From NCBI RefSeq assembly GCF_002943565.1, contig NZ_PJCH01000005.1:930001-994000 (forward strand): 64,000 bases of DNA, read 5' to 3'. This DNA is from Hyphococcus luteus (GTDB lineage: Bacteria; Pseudomonadota; Alphaproteobacteria; Caulobacterales; Parvularculaceae). The position numbers and the translations under genes were made by a program. The notes below the pieces were generated by a model. It had not been told where the DNA came from. It did no database searches and saw nothing but the letters and a program-made list of their open reading frames with translations. Shown here in pieces: positions 23,463-31,002 of this stretch (position 1 is its first letter; each line of letters opens with the position of its first letter).

Positions 23463-24682
23463 CGCGCCGCCGGCGCGGCGCCCGGACAGGCGTCGATCAT
23501 GGCCTGATTATTTTCAGAAGGCGGCGGGGCGTCCGCGCCGAAGGCCGGCAGAAGCTCGGCGTCGAGCCCGTATATGTCCGGATAGAAGGTCGCCGTCCCG
23601 TCCGCCGCCGCGACCGCGGTGAAATAAACCACGTAAACAGGCATCGGCTTTTCAAGCGCGACTTCGGTCGGCGTTTTCGAGGCGAGGATCTCGTCGACAG
23701 CCTCGTCGTCGAGCACGCCCTTGACGAGCCCGCGGGCGAAATCGACGGCGTCCTCGACCCGGATGCAGCCATGGCTCAAGGCGCGCGCATCTTTCTCGAA
23801 CGCTGTCTTGCCGGGCGTGTCGTGCAGGAAAACCGAATAGGGGTTCGGCATCAGGAGCTTCATTTGTCCGAGCGCGTTCGCCGGGCCCGGTTTCTGTCTG
23901 ACATTGCCGTCTTCGCCCAGATAATAGCCTTTGGCTTTCGCCGCGTCGGGGTCGTTTTTTAAAAGCGCGCCGACGCTTTCGGCGACGATGCTCGCCGGCA
24001 CGAACCAGGTGGGGTTGAAGGCGACGCCCGTGACGGTCGCGGCGAATTGCGGCGTCGGCAGCGCCTTCGTTCCGACGATCACTTTCCGGCGGTCGACGAT
24101 TTCGCCATCGCGGACGACCGTCAGTTCGTAAGCGGGCGCGTTGACGAGAATATAATCGGGCCCGAGATCACGCGGCATCCAGCGCCAGCGCTCCATGTTG
24201 AGTTTGATGCGCGCTTTTCTTTCGGCGTCGGCAGGCGGCGTTTTATCGAGCGCCGCCTTCAGCGCGCGATATTGCGCATGGTCCGGCGCGAGCCGGGCGA
24301 ACGCGCCCGCAAAGTCAAGACTGCGCGCGGCGCGCTCTTCCGCCCGGTCGATGGCGTCGTTGTCAATCTCGGGGCCGGGGATGCGCCAGCGCGTTCTTTC
24401 TTCCGGCGGGATAATCCCTATGCTGATGTCTTTCGCGGCTTGGCGAAACAGCGCCGCAGCAGCATGTTCCGCGGCGGCGAAATTTCCGTCTTCAAGATCG
24501 GTCCTTAAGGCTGAAAGATCATAACCGGCGGGGTCTAGGCCTTCGGCGGCGACATGGTCGAAGTCGGAGGCGAGGGCCTGCGCCGCCCAGGGGCTCATGG
24601 CTGCGGTCGCGGCGGAAACATCGTCCGGTTCGGCGATCTGCGCGCAACAGACGGTTACAAGACTTAAAAGGGGTGCAAACAT
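23459..24682 (-). CDS. L,D-transpeptidase, YcbB/LdtD-like
   Basis: The 407-residue protein starts MFAPLLSLVTVCCA (signal peptide, possibly a lipobox at Cys 12-13). It then has a helical scaffold domain typical of LdtD-type enzymes and a YkuD catalytic domain with LMPNPYSVFLHDTPGK, LSHGCIRVEDAVDFARGL (catalytic HGCIR) and a C-terminal PVYVVYFTAVAAADGTA. It would form 3-3 crosslinks or attach proteins to peptidoglycan. The ATG at 24682 is chosen; the frame is open to 25024 without similarity. A 4-base tail-to-tail overlap joins it to the other transpeptidase gene. Confidence 0.92.
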   Translation of the reverse strand: MFAPLLSLVTVCCAQIAEPDDVSAATAAMSPWAAQALASDFDHVAAEGLDPAGYDLSALRTDLEDGNFAAAEHAAAALFRQAAKDISIGIIPPEERTRWRIPGPEIDNDAIDRAEERAARSLDFAGAFARLAPDHAQYRALKAALDKTPPADAERKARIKLNMERWRWMPRDLGPDYILVNAPAYELTVVRDGEIVDRRKVIVGTKALPTPQFAATVTGVAFNPTWFVPASIVAESVGALLKNDPDAAKAKGYYLGEDGNVRQKPGPANALGQMKLLMPNPYSVFLHDTPGKTAFEKDARALSHGCIRVEDAVDFARGLVKGVLDDEAVDEILASKTPTEVALEKPMPVYVVYFTAVAAADGTATFYPDIYGLDAELLPAFGADAPPPSENNQAMIDACPGAAPAAR

Positions 24683-24735
24683 GATGCTGGCCTTAGCGCC
24701 CACAGTCCGGCTCCGTTCCTCATGCCCCGCGCCCG

Positions 24736-25833
24736 TTATAAGGCTCTTAAAGCGGCAAGCAATGTTTGAAAATCCTCCGGGCCCGCGCGCTCGAAGCGCA
24801 TGGCCTCGCCGGTAATCGGGTGTTTGAAGCCCAGCACCTTCGCGTGGAGCGCCTGGCGCTTGAAGTTGCGGAGCGTCTCGATGGCGCAGTCGGCGGCCGG
24901 GTCGCCCGGTTTCAACCCGGAAAGGCCGGGCCCGCGCCCGTAAGACTGATCGCCGATCAGCGGACAGCCGATATGGCTGAGATGCACGCGGATCTGGTGC
25001 GTCCTGCCGGTTTCCAGCGTGCATTCGATCAGCGAGGCGAGGGCGTCGCCTTTCAGTTTCGCGCGCGTCCGCCCGAAGGTTTCAATCACCTTGTAATGGG
25101 TGACCGCATGGCGCCCGCCATGTTTGGGCACATAGTCATCCGCTTCATCGTCCCAGACCATCGTGTCGACCACGGTCATTTTCGTGCGGTCCTGGGGCTT
25201 GCGGGCGATGGGCGCGTCAATGGTTCCAACGCCGGGCCGCGGCGCGCCGACGGCGATCGCCTCGTAAACGCGCTCGATGTCATGGGCGGAGAAAAGCGCC
25301 GACAAGCCCTGATGCGCGGCGTCGTGTTTGGCGACAACCAGAAGCCCCGACGTGTCCTTGTCGATGCGGTGGACGACGCCCGGCCGGCGCGCGCCGCCAA
25401 TGCCGGAAAGACTGTCGCCGCAATGATGTAGGAGCGCGTTGACGAGGGTGCCGGTCCAGGCGCCGGGCGCGGGATGGACGACCATGCCCGCCGGCTTGTT
25501 GACGACGATGAGATCGTCATCCTGGTAAACGACATCGAGAGGGATCGCCTCCGGCTTCGGGGCGGGTTCGACCAGCGGCGGCGGGACGAGGCGGTAGCGC
25601 TCGCCCTCGCGCAGCTTCCAGGAGGGATCGGTGAAAACCTCGCCGCCCTTTTCGAGCGCGCCTTCCTCTATGAGGGCTTTCAGGCGCGTGCGCGTCAACT
25701 CGGCGATATTGTCCGACAGCCATTTATCGAGGCGCGCGCCGGCGGCATCCGCGTTTACGGCAAACGCATAGGCGCCGGTTTCATCCGGCTTTAAGGGTTC
25801 GCCGGGCTTGAGGGTTTCGTCGTCTGCGGTCAT
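24736..25833 (-). CDS. rluD: RluA family pseudouridine synthase, probably RluD
   Basis: The 365-residue protein has an N-terminal S4-like segment (RLDKWLSDNIAELTRTRLKA) and the RluA catalytic domain with VVNKPAGMVVHPAPG and the active-site GVVHRIDKDTSGLLVVAK. Then come ECTLETGRTHQIRVHLSHIG and HAKVLGFKHPITG. E. coli RluD modifies U1911, U1915 and U1917 of 23S rRNA. The S4 domain favours RluD or RluC over RluA. The ATG at 25833 lies just after an AGAG-rich stretch, and the longer frame to 26145 is not conserved. An rluD - DUF6476 - rpoH neighbourhood is familiar from other alphaproteobacteria. Confidence 0.9.
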   Translation of the reverse strand: MTADDETLKPGEPLKPDETGAYAFAVNADAAGARLDKWLSDNIAELTRTRLKALIEEGALEKGGEVFTDPSWKLREGERYRLVPPPLVEPAPKPEAIPLDVVYQDDDLIVVNKPAGMVVHPAPGAWTGTLVNALLHHCGDSLSGIGGARRPGVVHRIDKDTSGLLVVAKHDAAHQGLSALFSAHDIERVYEAIAVGAPRPGVGTIDAPIARKPQDRTKMTVVDTMVWDDEADDYVPKHGGRHAVTHYKVIETFGRTRAKLKGDALASLIECTLETGRTHQIRVHLSHIGCPLIGDQSYGRGPGLSGLKPGDPAADCAIETLRNFKRQALHAKVLGFKHPITGEAMRFERAGPEDFQTLLAALRAL

Positions 25834-25914
25834 AGAGAGGGCGGTGTAGCGGGCTTGCGCCCGGCCCGCCAGCCCGGCGGGCGTAAGAGCCAGGATCAGG
25901 AGCGATTTTTTCCC

Positions 25915-26316
25915 GTGAGCGAACAGGAAAACAGCCAGCAGGAAACGCAGCCGGACCCCGGTTTCGGCGGGCTCGCCCAGTCCATCGGCGCGCGCAATCT
26001 GTGGATCGTCATCCTCGCCATGCCGGCGGTGTTTCTGGTCGTCGTTGCGGCGATCATTGCGGTGTTCGGCAAACCCCGCGGCGCCGAAGGGACGCAGACG
26101 GAAGCGCCGGCGGCGGAGAGCGTTGCGGCGACACCCGTTTCGCAACCGCTTCCGGCCGGAATCGCGATCCCGGCGGGCGCGGCGCCCGGGGCCATCGCGC
26201 TTGACGGCGACCGTCTCGCCGTGCGTCTCGACGGGCCCGACGGCGCCGAGGTGGTGATTTACGATCTCGCGAAAAGCGAAGTCGTCGCCCGCGTGCCGTT
26301 CAAGCGGGAAGACTAA
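25915..26316 (+). CDS. Single-pass membrane protein, DUF6476-like
   Basis: The 133-residue protein begins at a GTG with AGGAG upstream. It has a polar N-terminus, one helix (NLWIVILAMPAVFLVVVAAI), a Pro/Ala/Thr linker, and a C-terminal segment IALDGDRLAVRLDGPDG followed by EVVIYDLAKSEVVARVP. That last segment resembles the DUF6476 proteins encoded divergently from rluD in other alphaproteobacteria. Function unknown. The family call relies on this pattern plus context. Confidence 0.62.
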   Translation: MSEQENSQQETQPDPGFGGLAQSIGARNLWIVILAMPAVFLVVVAAIIAVFGKPRGAEGTQTEAPAAESVAATPVSQPLPAGIAIPAGAAPGAIALDGDRLAVRLDGPDGAEVVIYDLAKSEVVARVPFKRED

Positions 26317-26362
26317 TTCGTCCGCATCCGTCTTTTAAGCTTAAGGCGGCCGAAATTGGCGT

Positions 26363-26650
26363 CTATTTGCGCGACGACAACAGCCGCATGACGAGCCAGA
26401 TCGGCACGACGATCCCGGCGCCGATGAGAAGATAGGTGAGGACCGTCAGCGCGATCTCGCCGAAGCTTTCGCCGAGCATGCCGACGGCGTCCTTCACATT
26501 CTCGAAAACGCCGCTCCAGAACTCGCGCACGCCAATGCCGAGAAAAGAGAAAACGGCGCCGACAATGATCGAGGCGATGACGAGCTTTATAATCGTGCGG
26601 CCTGTTCCGCCGCGCGTCAGCCGCTCCTTCAAACTGTCTTGCTTGGTCAT
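26363..26650 (-). CDS. Small membrane protein, DUF6460-like
   Basis: The 95-residue protein has a charged start MTKQDSLKERLTRGGTGR and two helices: TIIKLVIASIIVGAVFSFLG and LLIGAGIVVPIWLVMRLLSS. The arrangement matches DUF6460 proteins of alphaproteobacteria, which share an (IV)VxPIWLVxRLL tail. GGGAGCAG lies 3-10 bases before the ATG. It has no evident operon partner. Function unknown. Confidence 0.68.
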   Translation of the reverse strand: MTKQDSLKERLTRGGTGRTIIKLVIASIIVGAVFSFLGIGVREFWSGVFENVKDAVGMLGESFGEIALTVLTYLLIGAGIVVPIWLVMRLLSSRK

Positions 26651-26740
26651 CGTCTGCTCCCGCTCGCGGCGCCCCTCGCCGGACGGATAATCTAGGCGCG
26701 AACGGGAATGCATTCAACAACCCGCGCATGCGGCGCGCGC

Positions 26741-28333
26741 TTAAGGCCGCCAGTCGAGGCGCCAGCCGATGGAAAACCGCCAGTCCTGGCCGTAGCCCGG
26801 AACCGGCTGGTCGTAAGGATGGGAGGCTTCAAGCTCAAGGACGCCTTTGTCTTTGAAAGCGGCGCGAAGCCCTGCGCCGTAAGAGCCGATGTCATAGGTC
26901 CGGTTCGCGCCGCTGAGCCTTGAGAAAACATCCGCCTGCGCATAATCGGCGAAGGCGTAGATTTCGCTTTTCGAAAAATCGCCGCCGCCGATCGGCCGCC
27001 AGGCCGGTTCGAGAAGAAAAGCGTAGCCGCGGTCGGCGTTGATCAACGAATTTTTGAAGGCGCGTCCGAAACGCGGGCCGCCGAGGGAAAAGCGTTCATT
27101 GGCGGGCAGCGCGTCTCCGGTCCATTGCCCAGCGCTCTTGAGGCGCAGATAAAAACCGTCGCCGAAACGCCGCGCCAGCGAAACGTCGCCTTTAAGCTTG
27201 AAATAATTTTCATCGCCGATCCGTTCGGTGACGTTCGCGCCGGCGACATCGATCCCTTGCGCGCCTTCGAGCTTCACGCGATAGGAAAACCGCCCGGGCC
27301 GGTCCGAAAAAGCGAGGGAAAGGCGCAGGGCCCGCGTTTCTTCCGTTGCGATCAGGGATCCGAACGCCGCATTGTCGCTGTTCACCGCATCGAACGAGGC
27401 GCGCAACAGCATGTTGCGTTTGAAGGAGCGGATGAGCGGCGCCGTGAGCGCGGCGCTGTAAAGCTCCGCATCGCCTTCGATGCCGGTTCCCGCCGGTCTT
27501 GAGCGCAGCACCGTCGCGCGCGCTTCGGCCCGGACGCCGTTGCGCCCGACCGGCGTCGAATGGGAAAGCCCGGCTTGCAGGCTGTCCTTGAAATCCACCG
27601 AGGCGCCGAGACGCAACGTCGTCATGTCGCCGTCGCGCAACAGGCGATAGGCCTTGCCGACCGCGGTGAACTGGCCGTCCTCGACGAGCCGCGTCGTGCG
27701 GTTGTTGAAGCCGAAACTCACCGTCGGGCGCTTGTAGTCGAGCTTCATGTCAATGGCGAGTTCGCCGGGTTCGTCGCCATAGCGCAGGACGGGCTCGACC
27801 GTGAGGCCGGGAATGTCGCGGGCGAGGGAAAAGGCGCGTTCCAGCTGCGCCCGGCTTGCGGGGCCGGGGCTTTGCAGCCGCTCCGCATAGGCGGTGATCA
27901 TCTTGTGTTTGCGACCCTCGGTTTCGCCGACGAAGCGAACCTTGCCGATGCGCCCTTCGGCGACGCGCACCCGCACGACGCCGTTTTTAAAGCTCTGGTT
28001 TGGAACGGCCAGGGTGAAGAAGGCGACGTCCGACTCTTTGTAGGCTTTGCTCATCGCCGCGGAGAGTTCGTCCAGCGTTTCTTTCGTCGCCATGCGCCCG
28101 ATGAAAGGGCGGGCGGCGTCGGCGACATTGGCGGGAACCTCCGTTCCCTCGAAGCGCAGGCCGCGAATGAGAAACGGCCGGACGGCCTGCGGCTTGCTCT
28201 CAGCCGCACCGCCTTCCTCTGCGATTTCGCCGGGCGCCAGCCGCTCTTCCGCCGCAAGAGCGGCGGCGAAAGAAGCGGCGACGGCCGTACAGAGAAGGCA
28301 AATCCTCCGTATCAGGAAAAAACCGGAACGCAT
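26741..28333 (-). CDS. ShlB/FhaC/HecB family two-partner secretion translocator
   Basis: The 530-residue protein has a signal peptide (residues 1-27), one or two POTRA-like segments (about 50-200, including LDELSAAMSKAYKESDVAFF and VRVRVAEGRIGKVRFVGE) and a C-terminal Omp85-type beta barrel ending FSIGWRLDWRP, with a final aromatic two residues before the end. In the barrel, SLGGPRFGRAF resembles the conserved loop-6 motif region (VRGY/GxRG in FhaC) but with altered residues. These translocators export large TpsA proteins. The upstream gene on the same strand encodes a collagen-like lipoprotein instead of a haemagglutinin-type TpsA, so the usual substrate is missing. Confidence 0.86.
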   Translation of the reverse strand: MRSGFFLIRRICLLCTAVAASFAAALAAEERLAPGEIAEEGGAAESKPQAVRPFLIRGLRFEGTEVPANVADAARPFIGRMATKETLDELSAAMSKAYKESDVAFFTLAVPNQSFKNGVVRVRVAEGRIGKVRFVGETEGRKHKMITAYAERLQSPGPASRAQLERAFSLARDIPGLTVEPVLRYGDEPGELAIDMKLDYKRPTVSFGFNNRTTRLVEDGQFTAVGKAYRLLRDGDMTTLRLGASVDFKDSLQAGLSHSTPVGRNGVRAEARATVLRSRPAGTGIEGDAELYSAALTAPLIRSFKRNMLLRASFDAVNSDNAAFGSLIATEETRALRLSLAFSDRPGRFSYRVKLEGAQGIDVAGANVTERIGDENYFKLKGDVSLARRFGDGFYLRLKSAGQWTGDALPANERFSLGGPRFGRAFKNSLINADRGYAFLLEPAWRPIGGGDFSKSEIYAFADYAQADVFSRLSGANRTYDIGSYGAGLRAAFKDKGVLELEASHPYDQPVPGYGQDWRFSIGWRLDWRP

Positions 28334-28405
28334 GAGGCGAGCTCACAATGATGAAAAAGGGGCGGCGGCGCATTGGGGAGGCTGCGCCGCCGCCGGGAGG
28401 GCGGC

Positions 28406-29671
28406 TTATTCGCCGCCGCCCAGAAGACCGCCGAGAAGGCCGTCTTCGCCCGTGACGCCATCCAGCGTGTCGCCGAGAACGCCGTCCTCGCCGGCGACAG
28501 GCTCGAGAACGGGATCGAGCGCCCCGGCCAGATCGCCCGTATCGCCGCTGAGCACAGGGTCCAACGCTCCTGTAGCGTCGCCGGTTCCGTCGAGCACGGG
28601 GTCGAGCGCGCCCGTCAGGCTGTCGCCGCCGGAAAGCACGGGCTCCAGAACGCCGGCCGCATCGCCGCCGGCGAGAACCGGTTCAAGCGCGCCCGTCACA
28701 TCGTCGCCGGCCAGCGCCGGATCGAGCGCGCCGGTCAGACCGTCGACGCCGTCCGCGCCGTTAACGATTCCGCTCGCCGTGTCGACGATGGCGACATCGC
28801 TGTCGACCGGCAGGCCGTCGCCGATGGTCAGGCCAAGACTCGAATCGTCGCTGATGGAGACGAAGTCCTGATCGGGCAGGGCGCCGTTCAGCGTTTCGCT
28901 GAGGTTGAGCGTCTCAAGGTTGAGCGTTTCCGTTGCCGTATCGAGAAGCCCGCCGGCCTCCGCCGCCGCAAGTTCGCCGTCGCTGCCGCCACCCAGCGTG
29001 AGCAGGCTGCCTTCCGCCTGGCCGTCGGAAAAGCCGCTGAGGGCGATCAGGCTTTCCGTATCCTGATCGCCAATCGGCGTTGCGCCGCCAATGGCGGCGG
29101 TGATTGTGTCGCCCGGCGCGGCGAGAAGGCCGTCGACAAGATAAGCGTCGCCATTGGCGGTTTGAACAAGCGTCTGTCCGGTGTCGTCAAGGACGCCGAG
29201 CACGGTTCCGGTCAGCGGCGCGCCGCCTGGAACCGTCTCGTCAACGACGCTTGCCAGGAAAACCGATGAGCTGCTGAGCTCTTCGCCCGTCTGGGTGAGA
29301 AGCGCGGACGTGGTTTCGTTGGTGTTGTCGAGATCGCCGGTGTTGGCGAGCAGCCCTGTGCCGCCGACGCCATTGGGTCCGACGAGGCCTCCGAAAGACA
29401 ACGCGCCGGCGTCGCCGACGTTGAAATTGCCGTCCTGGCCGTCCGCTCCGCTTGCGCCGTCGGTTCCGGCCGCGCCGGCCGCGCCGGACGCGCCATCTGC
29501 GCCGCTTGCGCCATCTGCGCCGTCTTCGCCTGTCGCGCCCGTTGCGCCGGCCGGGCCGGCGGGACCGATGGCGCCGACGCGAACGGCGCCGTCAGACGAA
29601 CAGGCGGGCGCAAGAAGGCCGAGACTGGCTGACAGCGCAAACGCGCTGATAAGAGATTTGGATTTTGACAT
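28406..29671 (-). CDS. Collagen-like lipoprotein with C-terminal GALDPVL repeats
   Basis: The 421-residue protein begins with a lipoprotein signal and lipobox (LLAPAC, Cys24). Residues 33-80 are 16 uninterrupted Gly-X-Y triplets (GPAGPAGATGATGEDGAD and so on), able to form a collagen triple helix. After a Gly/Asn region come acidic, Ser/Thr/Leu-rich segments and, from residue 312 to about 392, six imperfect copies of (T/A)GALDPVLxGxD. The end is Gly-rich. It is very acidic, with few Lys/Arg after residue 31. It lies 72 bases before the FhaC-type translocator on the same strand, so the two likely form one operon. A surface adhesin or fibre is suggested. Confidence 0.82.
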   Translation of the reverse strand: MSKSKSLISAFALSASLGLLAPACSSDGAVRVGAIGPAGPAGATGATGEDGADGASGADGASGAAGAAGTDGASGADGQDGNFNVGDAGALSFGGLVGPNGVGGTGLLANTGDLDNTNETTSALLTQTGEELSSSSVFLASVVDETVPGGAPLTGTVLGVLDDTGQTLVQTANGDAYLVDGLLAAPGDTITAAIGGATPIGDQDTESLIALSGFSDGQAEGSLLTLGGGSDGELAAAEAGGLLDTATETLNLETLNLSETLNGALPDQDFVSISDDSSLGLTIGDGLPVDSDVAIVDTASGIVNGADGVDGLTGALDPALAGDDVTGALEPVLAGGDAAGVLEPVLSGGDSLTGALDPVLDGTGDATGALDPVLSGDTGDLAGALDPVLEPVAGEDGVLGDTLDGVTGEDGLLGGLLGGGE

Positions 29672-29921
29672 GAGGTTTCCCCTTTATGCGGCCTTGCCTT
29701 GCGCATGAGCAGGCAAAGCGCTTTCACACAACGGTTTGACGAACCCCGCATGTCAAATTCAAATCATGTTCAGAATTCGCATGCAGTTTTCTGCATACGG
29801 ACATGCGCATAAAAATGCGCGGAAAGAACCACCCAAATAAGGGTGAATTTTTATTTGTATTCCATCTAAATGAGGGGGGTCGGCCGAAAGAAACTATTCA
29901 TCTTTTGGCCGGGAAAAGGCC
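29672..29921. other. AT-rich intergenic region with three consecutive hairpins
   Basis: This 250-base gap between the MscS gene stop and the collagen-like gene start is markedly AT-richer than its surroundings. Hairpins lie at 29781-29796 (ATGCAG-TTTT-CTGCAT), 29805-29820 (GCGCAT-AAAA-ATGCGC) and 29830-29845 (CACCC-AAATAA-GGGTG, followed on the plus strand by AATTTTTATTT). They could form the terminator of the MscS gene and/or the leader of the collagen-like operon. Confidence 0.55.
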
Positions 29922-30788
29922 TCAGGCCGCGTCTTTTTCCATATAAATGCTGCGGCAGGGGAAGGGGATCGAAACGCCTTCGGCGTCGAAGCGCTGTTTC
30001 ACCGCCTTGGTCAGCGCCCATTTGACGCCGAAATAGTCGGCGCGGTCCACCCAGGGACGGCATATAATGTCCACGGAAGAATCGCCGAGATTATCCACTT
30101 CGATGACCGGCGCCGGATCGACTTTGACGCGATCTTCTTTTTCCAGTTCCGATTTGATGAGCGCGATCGCTTTGTCGATATCGTCGCCGTAGGAAATGCC
30201 GAAAACCAGATCCACGCGGCGCGTATCATAGCCGGCGTAATTGGTGATGATGTCATCGAAAATCTTGCCGTTCGGCACAATGATTTTCTTGTTGTCGGGC
30301 GTCGCCATTTCCGTCGTGAAAAGGCCGATATGCTTCACGGTGCCCGCAACGCCGGCCGCCTCCACATAATCGCCCACATCGAAAGGCCGAAAGCCCAGCA
30401 TCATCACGCCCGAGGCCACATGGCCGAGCGTTCCCTGCAGGGCGAAACCGACGGCGAGGCCGGCGGCGCCGATAATGGCGGCGAAGCTTGTCGTCGGAAC
30501 GCCGAAAACGCCGAGCGTCGTGATCAGGACGAGGGCGATCAGGCCGTAATGGATGAGGCTCGACAAAAAGCCGGCGAGCGTTTCGTCGATCCGGCCGGTG
30601 CGCTTCATGGCGTTGGCGGAAATCTTTTTGATCCGGCCGGCGATCCACAGGCCGACGACGAGAACCACCAGCGCGCCGAGGACGCTCGGCAGAAAGGCGG
30701 CGGCTTTCTCGGCCAGCCCCTGCAGGAATGTCATCGCCATGGTGAGGCTGGGTTCGGCGGTTTGGGTTGCTGTCGATCCGTCTTGCAT
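29922..30788 (-). CDS. MscS-type mechanosensitive ion channel
   Basis: The 288-residue protein has three N-terminal helices, the third being the pore-lining Gly/Ala-rich FAAIIGAAGLAVGFALQGTL, then the MscS beta domain (FRPFDVGDYVEAAGVAGTVK, TPDNKKIIVPNGKIFDDIITNY) and an alpha-beta C-terminal domain. These are the standard marks of small-conductance channels that protect against hypo-osmotic shock in the inner membrane. An ATG with AAGGAG upstream fixes the start at 30788. Length is near E. coli MscS (286 residues). Confidence 0.95.
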   Translation of the reverse strand: MQDGSTATQTAEPSLTMAMTFLQGLAEKAAAFLPSVLGALVVLVVGLWIAGRIKKISANAMKRTGRIDETLAGFLSSLIHYGLIALVLITTLGVFGVPTTSFAAIIGAAGLAVGFALQGTLGHVASGVMMLGFRPFDVGDYVEAAGVAGTVKHIGLFTTEMATPDNKKIIVPNGKIFDDIITNYAGYDTRRVDLVFGISYGDDIDKAIALIKSELEKEDRVKVDPAPVIEVDNLGDSSVDIICRPWVDRADYFGVKWALTKAVKQRFDAEGVSIPFPCRSIYMEKDAA

Positions 30789-31002
30789 CTTGGTCTCCTT
30801 TCCGGCTTTCGGCGGGTATAGGCGGTTCCTCTGGGGACGCAACATTTACCGCCCCAATAAGTTGAGCCGGCCTCGCGAAATTACATCCTATGTGATGAAT
30901 TCTTCCCGGAATCCCGCATTCGGTGCGTAGTTATCCACGGGTTTCGGGACGGCCGTATCATGCGCGGCAGTTGAATTTCGCGAAGCCCGGAGCCCCGCAC
31001 GC

